Assembly: GCA_043744175.1 (NCBI GenBank)
Contig: JAYTVD010000009.1
Span: forward strand, 1 to 35,249
Source: JANMEX01 sp043744175
GTDB lineage: Bacteria; Pseudomonadota; Alphaproteobacteria; Rhizobiales; Rhizobiaceae
Length of the DNA stretch: 35,249 nt
Direction: 5' to 3'
The stretch's first letter is position 1; each line of letters begins with the position of its first letter. The notes beneath the pieces are model-generated. The model was given only the letters and a program-made list of their open reading frames with translations. It was not told where the DNA came from and searched no databases. Both the position numbers and the translations under genes were made by a program. Below are positions 15,361 to 24,536 of the stretch, one piece after another.

Positions 15361-18054
15361 TCATCGGTCTTTTCTTGCGCGATTGGGCGCGTCGGGGCCG
15401 GTTTGATTGGCATCGTTGATTGCCTCGGGTGAAGTTGGGTCCGGTGCATAATCGGTCGCAGGTTTCTTAGCGCGCGGTATTAGCACGAAAGCTGGTCGAT
15501 TACGGGCGGCACGGGAGAAGTGGCGATTATCGCTCCATGGGCGGTTTGGTTCACCGAATTGAGGGCCGAGCGCGAAGGTGAGTTTCAGTGAGCTTGGGTT
15601 AGGCTTTGGCTCATAGTTTGAGTCAGTTTTTGCTTTTATACTATTGTTTACATTATCAAATCTAATTTCGGCGGCACCCTGCTTCGCAAGTTGTGCTTGT
15701 GTGATGATGAGGGATTTGCTGGTTTTGCACAGTCCTTTTGGAAGCGGGGCGTCGAGGATGATGATGTCAGCGATTAGGCACGCTTCTGCCAAGCGCAAGG
15801 GTATGGCGGCAGGCGCGATATAGGGTTTGCGTTTGGAGCTGGTTTTGGGCGGATCCTGCTTTGCTTGCCAAGGGAAGTCCGTAGGGCGCGCTGGATCGAA
15901 CCACTTTGATGGTTTCGGGTCTTCGAGCCATACGATCGACTTGCCTTGAATGGTGGCGCGGCACGTTCCGGGTTCGCACAGGAATATGCCATCGCTCAGC
16001 GGGTCTTCGGGCGCATCGAAGAACGGCTTGACGATCTTTTGTGTCATCGTGGCCTTTTGCCAGGTTTCCGTCGTGAAACTATTCGGGCGTTTGCGATTAA
16101 CAGCAAGTGAGCCGTTGTCACGCGGGATGGCGACCAGTCTGGCGTCTTCAGATATCAGAATTTTTGGAAATGAAGGCGTGGCGAGCAGATAGAGGCTCAG
16201 CGGCGCAACTAGCAGCGCCACTAGTTTCAGGCGCGTTTGCAGGACGCAGGCGGTCATCAGACAGATTGAAGTTACCGCCAATGCCGCTGGTGTCATGGCT
16301 CCGGTTATGCCGGCCGGCGAAATGCTAGCGAAATAGCGGGCGATGGAAAGCATCATATCAACGCCCTCGCCCATGATTTTAACGGGCCATTCATCAAGGC
16401 CGAACGGCATGGCGAGCATTGATACAACGGCGGCGGGCATGATGATGAATGAGACGACCGGCATGGCTGCCAAGTTTGCGGGAAGGCCCATTGGCGCGGC
16501 GCGGTGAAAATGCCATGCCGAATAGAGCGATGTCGCAAAGCCCGCGATAATCGAGGTCACGGCAAGGCCAATGGCCACTTTGAATGCTCTTTCCAGCAGG
16601 CCCATAACGCCTATACGGCGCGGTGCGGCGGTCTTGCCGCGTCGATAGTTTGACCACCATGCGAACGTGGCAATCAAAGCGGCCGTGGCTGCAAAAGACA
16701 TTTGGAAGCTGGGACCCATTACTTCATGGGGTGTGACCAGCAAGATCAGTGTCGCAGAAATGGCGAGATTGCGCATGGTCAGCGCCTGCCGGTCGAAAAC
16801 TACGGCCAGCAACATGACCGCCAGCATGATGAAACTACGCATGGTGGCAACGCCGTATCCCGATAGCAATAGATAGAAGAGACTGGCGACGAGTGCTAAA
16901 ATCGCGGCATATTTCTTCACTGGCTGGCGTGAGGCAAAGCCCGGGAACAGACTAAACAATAGCCTGATTGAAACCAAGAACACACCAGCGACCAGTGCCA
17001 TGTGCAGGCCGGAAATTGATATGATGTGAGCAAGGCCGGAAACGCGCAACGCCTCATTGGTATCATCGTCGATGCCAGCAGTGACACCGGACACCAGCGC
17101 GGCGGCGACCACGCCATTGATGCCGGGCACGAAGGATTTAATGCGGCTGGCGATATTTTGGCGTAAATTTTCTATGCCAAAATTGATGGATTGTAGCGTG
17201 GTGACGCTACCCGGCGGGAGTTGAGTAATGGCTCCCATCGAAAATCCATTGGCACCGATGCCATCAAAATAAGACTGAAAGGCAAAATCATAGGAGCCCG
17301 GACGCACTGGTCCGGATGGCGGCTGCATGAGAATGCGCGTTTGAATGATGTCCCCTGCCTTTACCCCTTCAGGCACATTGCGCAGCGTGATGTGGATGAG
17401 TTCCGGCGCGTATTTCAGTTTGGGCTTGCTGGTGCTTAGAATTTCCAACAGCGCGCGCTTACCTTTTGCCGCCTCATCGATTGTCAAAACGCGTGCGTCA
17501 ACTTGCGAAGAAATCTGGTCGCCGACCATGGGGGTGGATAGGCGAAAGGTTTGCAATTTGGCGCTGGCAGCGCCGAGCAGTGTGAACAGGATGGCGGCGA
17601 GAACCAGCCCATTACTGCCGATGCGCAGCGCGTATTGGCGTGCAAGGACAACAAAGATAATCGCGGTCGCTAAGGGCAAAGCCGCCGGCTCAAAATCCAT
17701 CATAAAGTAGGCGATTGCGCCAAGTCCCAAGAACACCGGCACAAACAAAAACGCCGTGCCTTGGCTAAGCTCCTGTTCGATATCTGATGCGATGAGCTTG
17801 GGCAGGCTTTTGGTGAAGCGAAGGACAAACGCCAGATCACCGCGCAACGAAGGTGGGCTATCGAAAACATCGACAGGATTTTCAAGCTCTCGGTATTTTA
17901 CTGGAAAAGGTATCGGCGCGTTGATTTCGTCCGCCGGATCGACAAAATCGGCAAAAAAATCAGCCTCACTCTTTGCACCCGTGGCAACGCTGTTGCCGAT
18001 ACTCTTGAACGCCAGCTTGAACCCCCTGCCCGCTGTGCTACAGGAACGCCACAT
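15361..18054 (-). CDS. comEC: ComEC/Rec2-family DNA-uptake channel protein
   Basis: An 897-residue inner-membrane protein of the ComEC/Rec2 family, which moves single-stranded DNA across the inner membrane during transformation. After a cytoplasmic N terminus there are membrane helices and a DUF4131 region (about 100-280). The Competence domain follows, with the signature ISISGLHMALVAG near 340-355, and many helices run to about 600. The C-terminal part (about 630-780) looks like the metallo-beta-lactamase-like domain of longer ComEC proteins but lacks an HxHxDH metal motif, so it appears catalytically dead. A Pro/Lys-rich tail ends the protein. ATG 18054 lacks a Shine-Dalgarno and lies only 53 bases from the divergent gltX start, so the true start could be further in. 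Competence of this organism is not shown by this gene alone. Confidence 0.88.
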   Translation of the reverse strand: MWRSCSTAGRGFKLAFKSIGNSVATGAKSEADFFADFVDPADEINAPIPFPVKYRELENPVDVFDSPPSLRGDLAFVLRFTKSLPKLIASDIEQELSQGTAFLFVPVFLGLGAIAYFMMDFEPAALPLATAIIFVVLARQYALRIGSNGLVLAAILFTLLGAASAKLQTFRLSTPMVGDQISSQVDARVLTIDEAAKGKRALLEILSTSKPKLKYAPELIHITLRNVPEGVKAGDIIQTRILMQPPSGPVRPGSYDFAFQSYFDGIGANGFSMGAITQLPPGSVTTLQSINFGIENLRQNIASRIKSFVPGINGVVAAALVSGVTAGIDDDTNEALRVSGLAHIISISGLHMALVAGVFLVSIRLLFSLFPGFASRQPVKKYAAILALVASLFYLLLSGYGVATMRSFIMLAVMLLAVVFDRQALTMRNLAISATLILLVTPHEVMGPSFQMSFAATAALIATFAWWSNYRRGKTAAPRRIGVMGLLERAFKVAIGLAVTSIIAGFATSLYSAWHFHRAAPMGLPANLAAMPVVSFIIMPAAVVSMLAMPFGLDEWPVKIMGEGVDMMLSIARYFASISPAGITGAMTPAALAVTSICLMTACVLQTRLKLVALLVAPLSLYLLATPSFPKILISEDARLVAIPRDNGSLAVNRKRPNSFTTETWQKATMTQKIVKPFFDAPEDPLSDGIFLCEPGTCRATIQGKSIVWLEDPKPSKWFDPARPTDFPWQAKQDPPKTSSKRKPYIAPAAIPLRLAEACLIADIIILDAPLPKGLCKTSKSLIITQAQLAKQGAAEIRFDNVNNSIKAKTDSNYEPKPNPSSLKLTFALGPQFGEPNRPWSDNRHFSRAARNRPAFVLIPRAKKPATDYAPDPTSPEAINDANQTGPDAPNRARKDR

Positions 18055-18062
18055 TACTATTT

Positions 18063-18080
18063 GCGGGCATTTGAGCCCGC
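18063..18080. promoter_or_regulatory. Dyad between divergent comEC and gltX
   Basis: GCGGGC (18063-18068) and GCCCGC (18075-18080) form a perfect six-base inverted repeat with a six-base spacer in the 53-base gap between the two divergent start codons. It may be an operator or a hairpin in the gltX leader. No regulator is known for it. Confidence 0.3.
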
Positions 18081-18107
18081 CGCAACAACATACACTAAAA
18101 GGTTGTC

Positions 18108-19544
18108 ATGTCTTCTGTTTCTTCACCCAAACCGATTATTACTCGCTTTGCCCCTTCGCCGACTGGCTATCTCCATATTGGCGGCGCGCGAACGGCGTTG
18201 TTCAACTGGCTTTATGCCAAGCGACACGGCGGCATGATGCTGTTGCGCATTGAAGACACCGACCGCGAGCGTTCAAAACCCGAGGCCGTGCAGGCCATTC
18301 TTGACGGGCTGACGTGGATGGGCCTGAGGTGGGATGGCGAAGCGATTTCGCAATATGAGCGCGCGCCGCGCCATCGCGAAGTGGCCGAGGAATTGGTCGC
18401 GCGCGGCGAGGCTTATTATTGTTATACTTCAGCGCAAGAGCTGGACGAAATGCGTGAATTGGCGAAGGCCGAAGGCCGTCCGCCGCGCTATGACGGGCGC
18501 TGGCGTGACCGCGACCCTAGCGAAGCACCTCAAGGCGTGAAGCCGGTTATCCGCGTCAAAGCCCCGCGCGAGGGCGAGACCGTGGTGCATGATGCCGTGC
18601 AGGGCGAAGTGCGCTTTCCCAACAAGGATCTCGATGATTTCATCGTGCTGCGCTCGGATGGCAACCCGACATACATGCATGCCGTGGTGGTGGACGATCA
18701 TGATATGGGCGTGACGCACATTATTCGCGGCGATGACCATCTGACAAACGCTGCCCGCCAGACGATAATCTACAAGGCGATGGGCTGGGATGTGCCGTCC
18801 ATGTCGCACATTCCGCTGATCCATGGTGCGGATGGCGCGAAGCTTTCCAAGCGTCACGGTGCGCTCGGCGTCGAGGCCTATCGTGAGATGGGTTACCTGC
18901 CGCAAGCCTTGCGCAATTATCTTGTGCGCCTTGGCTGGAGCCATGGCGATGATGAGATCATGTCGATGGAAGACATGATTTCGTGGTTCGATATTTATGA
19001 CATTAATAAGGGCGCATCGCGGTTTGACTTTGACAAGCTGGCGTCCATCAACGGGCATTATATTCGTACCAGTGATGATAAGGCCTTGACCGATACCTTG
19101 CTGGCGACGCTGCCATTTCTGCCCAACGGCAAACCGCTGTTGGATGCGATGACGGATACGAAGGCTGCGCAACTCTTGGCCGCTATGCCGGGCCTCAAGG
19201 ACCGCGCTAAGACGCTGGTCGAGTTGGCGGACGGCGCGATGTACCTGTTTGCCAAGCGGCCTTTGCCAATGGAAGAGAAAGCGGCCGCGCTTCTCGATGA
19301 CGCGGGCTTGTCAATTTTGCGCGATATGCATCCGCTGCTTTCCGGCGTGAGCGAGTGGACTGTTGCTGCACTGGATGGCGCGGTGCGGGTCTATGCTGAG
19401 GAAAGGGGCTTAAAGCTCGGTAAGGTGGCGCAGCCGCTACGCGCTGCGCTGACTGGCCGCGCGACTTCGCCTGGTGTGTTTGATGTGCTGGAAGTTTTGG
19501 GACGAGATGAATCATTGGGCCGCATCAGCGACCGGATCGGGTGA
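18108..19544 (+). CDS. gltX: Glutamate--tRNA ligase (class I)
   Basis: Charges tRNA-Glu (and possibly tRNA-Gln, as many alphaproteobacteria carry two GltX proteins) with glutamate. The 478-residue protein has the class I HIGH-type motif in PSPTGYLHIGGART at about 16-29 and the KMSKS-type motif KLSKRHG at 245-251. A helical anticodon-binding C terminus runs from about 330. ATG 18108 has AAGG just upstream. The stop overlaps an in-frame GTG of the next gene. From this sequence I cannot decide whether it is the discriminating or the GltX2-type enzyme. Confidence 0.96.
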   Translation: MSSVSSPKPIITRFAPSPTGYLHIGGARTALFNWLYAKRHGGMMLLRIEDTDRERSKPEAVQAILDGLTWMGLRWDGEAISQYERAPRHREVAEELVARGEAYYCYTSAQELDEMRELAKAEGRPPRYDGRWRDRDPSEAPQGVKPVIRVKAPREGETVVHDAVQGEVRFPNKDLDDFIVLRSDGNPTYMHAVVVDDHDMGVTHIIRGDDHLTNAARQTIIYKAMGWDVPSMSHIPLIHGADGAKLSKRHGALGVEAYREMGYLPQALRNYLVRLGWSHGDDEIMSMEDMISWFDIYDINKGASRFDFDKLASINGHYIRTSDDKALTDTLLATLPFLPNGKPLLDAMTDTKAAQLLAAMPGLKDRAKTLVELADGAMYLFAKRPLPMEEKAAALLDDAGLSILRDMHPLLSGVSEWTVAALDGAVRVYAEERGLKLGKVAQPLRAALTGRATSPGVFDVLEVLGRDESLGRISDRIG

Positions 19545-19549
19545 CTATT

Positions 19550-20182
19550 ATGGCTGAGAATTTTGTACTTTACGGACGTGAGGGTTCCGGGTCTGCTGTA
19601 TGCGAGGCCGTGCTGGCGCTGACTGGATTGCCTCATGAATTGGTAGAAAGCGTGAAGAATGAGGATGGCACAGCGCCGTTTGAATTGCTGGCGCTTAATC
19701 CGCTTGGACAAGTGCCGACACTTGTGATGCCAGGTCAGTCTATCATGACCGAATCTGCTGCGATTTGTATCTACCTAGCGGATCTTGCAGGCACACTGGC
19801 GCCCAAGCCGAGCGACGCCACACGGGCGCAATATTTGCGTTGGATGGTTTATCTGTCAGCCAACAATTATATGACCGATTTGCGCTTCTATTATTCTGAT
19901 CGTTTTTCCATTGATGCCACTCATGGCGAGGGCATCAAGGCGGCGGCCGTCAAACGCAAAGAATTTGAGTGGGATGTTATCGCTGCATTTATCGGCGAAA
20001 AGCCATTTATGCTTGGCGCAGAAATGAGCGTCGTCGATATTTATGCAGCGATGCTGATATGTTGGATCGAAGATCAGGATGCGTTTTTTGCCCGCCACGC
20101 GAATGTTGCAGCGCTTTATGCAAAAGTGATGCAGGAACCAAAAATCAAAGATATTTGGGTTCGGCACGGTTTTGAAGTTTGA
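19550..20182 (+). CDS. Glutathione S-transferase-like protein
   Basis: A 210-residue cytosolic GST-fold protein. The N-terminal thioredoxin-like domain (about 1-78) shows LYGREGSGSAVCEAV, with Ser in the usual catalytic area. NPLGQVPTLV supplies the cis-proline, and MTESAAICIYLADL the ES that binds the gamma-glutamyl group. The C-terminal helical domain has LGAEMSVVDIYAAML, the N-capping box typical of GSTs. The substrate cannot be predicted. ATG 19550 is chosen because GGGTGA lies about six bases upstream; the alternative GTG 19541 overlaps the gltX stop and adds three residues. Either way it is tightly linked to gltX and placed between gltX and gltA. Confidence 0.88.
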   Translation: MAENFVLYGREGSGSAVCEAVLALTGLPHELVESVKNEDGTAPFELLALNPLGQVPTLVMPGQSIMTESAAICIYLADLAGTLAPKPSDATRAQYLRWMVYLSANNYMTDLRFYYSDRFSIDATHGEGIKAAAVKRKEFEWDVIAAFIGEKPFMLGAEMSVVDIYAAMLICWIEDQDAFFARHANVAALYAKVMQEPKIKDIWVRHGFEV

Positions 20183-20264
20183 TTGCCTAATTATTTAGTG
20201 ATTTATCAGGTTTGCGCTCTCAATATACCGTGTTGCACTGCACTATTCACCTTTAGGCTCGCTT

Positions 20265-20282
20265 GCATTTCTTCGCAAATGC
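20265..20282 (+). promoter_or_regulatory. Palindrome in the gltA upstream region
   Basis: GCATTT and AAATGC form a perfect six-base inverted repeat around CTTCGC about 70 bases before the gltA start. It overlaps a possible -35 (TTGCAT) and lies just upstream of TAGCTA as a possible -10. It is a candidate operator, weakly supported. Nothing else was recognised in 20183-20351. Confidence 0.25.
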
Positions 20283-20351
20283 GATAGCTATTTGACTGGA
20301 ATATTTGTTGCGCTGCAACAGGCGCATTCTCACTGTGAAGGGATACCGACG

Positions 20352-21644
20352 ATGGAATCAAAAAAAGCAACGCTTACCTTTGGTTCGGAATCGATAGACC
20401 TTCCGGTGCGCAGCGGGACCATTGGTCCGGATGTTATTGATATTGCGCCGTTGTATAAGGCCACTGGCGCATTCACATTTGATCCCGGTTTTACATCGAC
20501 TGCCGCTTGCGAATCCGCGATCACCTTTATTGATGGCGACAAGGGCGTGTTGCTGCATCGTGGCTACCCGATTGAGCAATTGGCCGAACAGGGCGACTTC
20601 TTAGAAACTTGCTATCTGCTGCTCTATGGCGAATTGCCGACTAAGGCGCAAAAGGAAGATTTTGACCATCGCGTTTCGCGCCACACAATGGTGCATGAAC
20701 AGATGCAATTCCTCTTCCGTGGCTTTCGCCGTGATGCGCATCCAATGGCGGTTATGGTGGGCGTGGTTGGTGCGCTTTCAGCGTTTTATCATGACTCGAC
20801 AGATATTTCCGACCCGTACCAGCGCATGATCGCTTCGATGCGCATGATTGCGAAAATTCCGACGATCGCGGCGATGGCTTATAAATATTCCATCGGCCAG
20901 CCGTTTGTGTATCCGCAGAATAATCTGGACTATGCATCCAACTTCCTGCGCATGTGTTTTGCAGTGCCGTGCGAAGACTATAAGGTCAATTCGGTTCTTG
21001 CCCGCGCGATGGATCAGATTTTTATTCTGCACGCTGACCATGAGCAGAATGCGTCAACCTCTACAGTGCGTCTCGCAGGCTCATCGGGTGCCAATCCATT
21101 CGCTTGTATTGCAGCGGGCATTGCCTGCCTGTGGGGCCCTGCGCATGGCGGCGCAAACGAGGCGGCGCTCAACATGCTGATGGAAATCGGCACTGTTGAT
21201 CGTATTCCAGAATACATCGCTAAGGCAAAAGACAAGAACGACCCGTTCCGTCTGATGGGCTTTGGGCATCGCGTTTACAAGAATTACGATCCGCGCGCCA
21301 AGATTATGCAAAAGACGATGCATGAGGTGCTGGATGCAGTTGGCAATCATGATGATCCGATCATGAAGGTGGCAGTTGAGCTAGAACGTATTGCACTGAC
21401 TGATGCTTATTTCATTGAGAAGAAGCTTTATCCCAATATCGACTTCTATTCCGGCATCACGCTCAAAGCGCTGGGCTTCCCGGTCAATATGTTCACAGTG
21501 CTGTTCGCGCTCGCCCGTACTGTTGGCTGGATTGCGCAGTGGACAGAAATGATTGAAGACCCGCACCAAAAGATTGGCCGTCCGCGCCAGCTTTACACCG
21601 GTGCGGCGCAACGCGACTATGTGCCGACTGAAAAGCGCGTGTAG
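20352..21644 (+). CDS. gltA: Citrate synthase
   Basis: Condenses acetyl-CoA and oxaloacetate, the entry step of the TCA cycle. The 430-residue protein is of the Gram-negative hexameric type. Its catalytic residues are His265 in GPAHGGANEA, His306 in GFGHRVYKNYDPRA and Asp364 in DFYSG. The small N-terminal domain starts MESKKATLTFGSESIDLPV. The open frame extends upstream to 20292, but ATG 20352 is chosen because it has GAAGGGA upstream and matches the family start. The gene ends with a strong terminator shared with lpxB. It has a 169-base upstream region and is probably transcribed on its own. Confidence 0.98.
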   Translation: MESKKATLTFGSESIDLPVRSGTIGPDVIDIAPLYKATGAFTFDPGFTSTAACESAITFIDGDKGVLLHRGYPIEQLAEQGDFLETCYLLLYGELPTKAQKEDFDHRVSRHTMVHEQMQFLFRGFRRDAHPMAVMVGVVGALSAFYHDSTDISDPYQRMIASMRMIAKIPTIAAMAYKYSIGQPFVYPQNNLDYASNFLRMCFAVPCEDYKVNSVLARAMDQIFILHADHEQNASTSTVRLAGSSGANPFACIAAGIACLWGPAHGGANEAALNMLMEIGTVDRIPEYIAKAKDKNDPFRLMGFGHRVYKNYDPRAKIMQKTMHEVLDAVGNHDDPIMKVAVELERIALTDAYFIEKKLYPNIDFYSGITLKALGFPVNMFTVLFALARTVGWIAQWTEMIEDPHQKIGRPRQLYTGAAQRDYVPTEKRV

Positions 21645-21666
21645 GCGTTACAAAACAAATCAAAAG

Positions 21667-21692
21667 AAAAGCGCCTTAGGGGCGCTTTTTTA
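21667..21692. terminator. Bidirectional intrinsic terminator between gltA and lpxB
   Basis: AAAAGCGCC (21667-21675) pairs with GGCGCTTTT (21681-21689) over a five-base loop, followed by a T-run on the plus strand. Read from lpxB, the same stem is followed by TTTTCTTTTG, so it can serve both convergent genes. The plus-strand T-run runs into the lpxB stop codon (21690-21692). Confidence 0.85.
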
Positions 21693-22859
21693 TTGTTTCA
21701 TTGCAAATTGCAGCACGATTTCTGCGGCTCTCTCGCTTGGCGGCACGGGTGTTGCCATATTCGCTCTTATTTTGGCAAAGCCATCAAGCTGGGCACTTCG
21801 CGCCGCTGAGGGATGGAGGATACGCCCGACCTGACGAGCCAAGGTATCGGCGCGGACAAATTCGTTGTAGTGCTCCGGAACAATTGGTGCGTCGGCAATG
21901 ATGTTGGGCAGCGAGGCGGACCAAGTGATGAGCATGTGGCGGGCGATTACTTTGGCAATCGGATCCAATTTGTAAGCAGCAACTGTCGGCACGCCTGCCA
22001 TGGCGAGCTCTAAAGTCACGGTGCCGGACGCGGCAAGCGCTGCATCGGCTGAGGCGAAAGCGGCGGCCTTTGCATCACTGTTGGTGACGAATTCAGGCTT
22101 GATGGCCCAAGTATTGGAAAGTTCGCGCACCTGCGCCTCAACATGCGGCGTTGTCGGCACAATCACCTTGAGATTATTGCCGCGCTCTTTGAGGAGTTTC
22201 AGCGTTTCGCCGAATGGAGCGGCCATACGCTTCACTTCGCTGCGGCGGGAGCCGGGCAGCACGAGCAAAGTCTTTTCACCATCCGGCTTTCGGGATAGTT
22301 CGAGCGTTTGTTGTTGTTCCCACGCGGCGGTGAAGGCAGTATCAGAGGCCAAGCGATGACCGACATAGGTGGCGTCCGGGCCGCCGAGCTTTTTCAATAT
22401 GTCCGGTTCAAACGGCAAAATTGCCAAGACGTGGTCGATGTGCGGCGTCATCTTTGCCGCCCTGCCCGGCCGCCATGCCCACACTGACGGGCAGATATAA
22501 TTGACGATGGGAATGGCCGGATTTCCCGCACGCACTTGCCGCGCAACGCGGTGGCAAAATTCCGGGCTATCGATAATCACCAGACAGTCGGGTTTTTGCG
22601 CCAGAACCATCTGCGCAGTTTGCTTGATAAGGGATAGTAAGCGCGGGACTTTGGTGAGGATGGCCGTGATGCCCATCAGCGCTATCTCGGCGGGGTCAAA
22701 CAGGGTGACAAGCCCCTCACCCTGCAAATGCTTGCCGCCGACGCCGATAATCTCAATGTCACCATCATATTGTTTGCGCAACGCGGCCACTAAATCGGCA
22801 CCGAGAATGTCGCCGGACTCCTCGCCTGCAATAATTGCGATTTTAAGTGGACGGCTCAT
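21690..22859 (-). CDS. lpxB: Lipid-A-disaccharide synthase
   Basis: Joins UDP-diacylglucosamine and lipid X into the lipid A disaccharide at the inner membrane. The 389-residue glycosyltransferase (GT19) has the N-terminal IAGEESGDILGADL, CPSVWAWRPGRA in the middle, and GSRRSEVKRM around the nucleotide-sugar site. Its start overlaps the lpxI stop by four bases (22856-22859), so translation is coupled. It is the last gene of the envelope run and its stop codon lies inside the gltA terminator. Confidence 0.97.
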   Translation of the reverse strand: MSRPLKIAIIAGEESGDILGADLVAALRKQYDGDIEIIGVGGKHLQGEGLVTLFDPAEIALMGITAILTKVPRLLSLIKQTAQMVLAQKPDCLVIIDSPEFCHRVARQVRAGNPAIPIVNYICPSVWAWRPGRAAKMTPHIDHVLAILPFEPDILKKLGGPDATYVGHRLASDTAFTAAWEQQQTLELSRKPDGEKTLLVLPGSRRSEVKRMAAPFGETLKLLKERGNNLKVIVPTTPHVEAQVRELSNTWAIKPEFVTNSDAKAAAFASADAALAASGTVTLELAMAGVPTVAAYKLDPIAKVIARHMLITWSASLPNIIADAPIVPEHYNEFVRADTLARQVGRILHPSAARSAQLDGFAKIRANMATPVPPSERAAEIVLQFAMKQ

Positions 22860-23707
22860 GCGCTTGTCCTTTTGCGGCCGAGAATGAACAGTCCGAGCGC
22901 ATTGGCGCGGCGTATCACTTCTTTCCTATCCAATATAAGCGAGCTGCCGGCCTCTACCACAATGCCTGACAAGCCAGCAGCATTGGCTTGGTCCACGGTA
23001 TCCGGACCGATGCTGGGCAAATCAACACGCAAATCTTGGCCTGGCTTGGCAAACTTCACCAAGACGCCGCCTATGAGCGTGGCATCGCCGCTTGTTGCGG
23101 CGGCGAGGCGCTTGAGCATGGCGGCTGTGCCATCCGCCCGTTCTAAGGCTAGAATGTTCTCGTTCTTGGCAACAGCAGCTTGGCCGAGGTCATTTGCGCC
23201 TAATTCCAGCGCCGCGCCGATACCGTAGGCGATGCTAATTTCGTCTTGCTGCGAAGGGCCACGTTTGGTGACGCAATCATAGGGCGTTAAAAGTTCAGGC
23301 AGCACTTCATGTGCGCCGATGACGGTAAACCCGCGCCGTTCGAACCATTCAATGACGGTGCGCAGCAGGCCATCATCGCCTTTGCGCAGTGCCCGAAACA
23401 GGGTTGGCAGCAGTTTGATCGTCGTCCAGTCAAGCCTGAATGAGGTGAAGCGCGGGCGGATTTTCACGCCACCGGCCAACAGTATTGTATGGACGTTGGC
23501 ACGCTGCAATGCCGCCAAAATTGACCCTAAGCGCGTGATTTCGATACGGGTATGGTCATACTTATTCACCCAGAGACCGCAATCATCGCTGAGACCTATT
23601 ATGTACGGATTGGGTAGTGCGCCAGCCAAAAGCTCCGGCAACAGGCCGCTTCCGGCTATAACAGCCGTGCGGCCTTTCTTAGCAGCGGGTGTGACTTCAT
23701 TCGTCAC
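22856..23707 (-). CDS. lpxI: UDP-2,3-diacylglucosamine pyrophosphatase LpxI
   Basis: Hydrolyses UDP-2,3-diacylglucosamine to lipid X and UMP. Alphaproteobacteria use LpxI instead of LpxH. The 283-residue protein has the N-terminal domain with GSGLLPELLA and LAGGVKIRPRF. The C-terminal DUF1009 catalytic domain has VIGAHEVLPELLTP, DLPSIGPDTVDQA and LSGIVVEAGSSLILDR, all typical. It overlaps lpxA by 11 bases and lpxB by four. Its place between lpxA and lpxB fits the family's usual neighbourhood. Confidence 0.96.
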   Translation of the reverse strand: MTNEVTPAAKKGRTAVIAGSGLLPELLAGALPNPYIIGLSDDCGLWVNKYDHTRIEITRLGSILAALQRANVHTILLAGGVKIRPRFTSFRLDWTTIKLLPTLFRALRKGDDGLLRTVIEWFERRGFTVIGAHEVLPELLTPYDCVTKRGPSQQDEISIAYGIGAALELGANDLGQAAVAKNENILALERADGTAAMLKRLAAATSGDATLIGGVLVKFAKPGQDLRVDLPSIGPDTVDQANAAGLSGIVVEAGSSLILDRKEVIRRANALGLFILGRKRTSA

Positions 23708-24536
23708 TGTCCCCGGCCCCTTCGGATGATGCCTTAATCAGTGGCGCGCAATAGGAGCGTTTGGAGCTGAAATCCATGAATAACAACAAATCCTGAACCG
23801 CTGGCGAGCTGCCATATTGAGCTTCGACTTCGACAGCATTATCGCGCACGGGATGCTTGCGATCAAACAGTAATTTAACGGCGTGGCGCAACGTGTGAAT
23901 ATCAGCGCGGGCCATGCCGGAGCGCTTCATGCCGACGATATTGAGGCCGGCAAGGTGCGCATGGACGCCGATGGCACTGCCGAACGGAATAAGATCATGC
24001 ACGAGCGCGGCAAGGCCGCCAACGAACGCGTGATGCCCGACGCGGCAGAACTGATGGACTGCGCCACCGCCACCGATAATGACGCTATCACCGATGGTGA
24101 CATGGCCGCCGATCATAACATTGTTGGCGAAGGTGACATTGTTGCCCAACACGCAATCATGGGCGACGTGAGCGTAAGCAAGAAATACGCAATTATCGCC
24201 GATGGTTGTCGTGCCGGTGCTGGTATCAGAGCCGGTATGCATCGTAACGCCTTCGCGGATCAGGCAGTTTTTGCCGATAACCAGCGTCGCGTAGCCGCCC
24301 TTGTGCTTGCCGTTTTGTGGCGCGGCACCGATAATGGCGTGGTGATAAACAGTCGCGCTCTCGCTCATTGTGGTCACGCCCGTTACGACGACATGGCTCA
24401 TTAGCTTGCAATTATCGCCAATGGTGACGTTGGGACCAATGTGGCAGAACGGTCCTATGGAAACGTTTTCGCCTATTTTAGCGCCGTCCTCAATAAGTGC
24501 TGTTGGATGGATTGTTGCGGTTGCTGATACGCTCAC
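23697..24536 (-). CDS. lpxA: Acyl-ACP--UDP-N-acetylglucosamine O-acyltransferase
   Basis: Adds the first 3-hydroxyacyl chain to UDP-GlcNAc, the first step of lipid A synthesis. The 279-residue protein is a left-handed beta-helix built of hexapeptide repeats (about 1-190, for example ALIEDGAKIGENVSIG). The catalytic base is His126 in HVAHDC. A C-terminal helical region starts near HTLRHAVKLLF. The start overlaps the fabZ stop by four bases and the end overlaps lpxI by 11. Acyl-chain length cannot be read with confidence. Confidence 0.97.
   Translation of the reverse strand: MSVSATATIHPTALIEDGAKIGENVSIGPFCHIGPNVTIGDNCKLMSHVVVTGVTTMSESATVYHHAIIGAAPQNGKHKGGYATLVIGKNCLIREGVTMHTGSDTSTGTTTIGDNCVFLAYAHVAHDCVLGNNVTFANNVMIGGHVTIGDSVIIGGGGAVHQFCRVGHHAFVGGLAALVHDLIPFGSAIGVHAHLAGLNIVGMKRSGMARADIHTLRHAVKLLFDRKHPVRDNAVEVEAQYGSSPAVQDLLLFMDFSSKRSYCAPLIKASSEGAGDSDE

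Noticed and set aside
18429..19172. Minus-strand open frame of 247 codons inside gltX
   Set aside because: Antisense to the conserved catalytic core of glutamyl-tRNA synthetase; no domain seen.
20183..20351. Definite gltA promoter
   Set aside because: Several partial hexamers exist but none has both a good match and good spacing.
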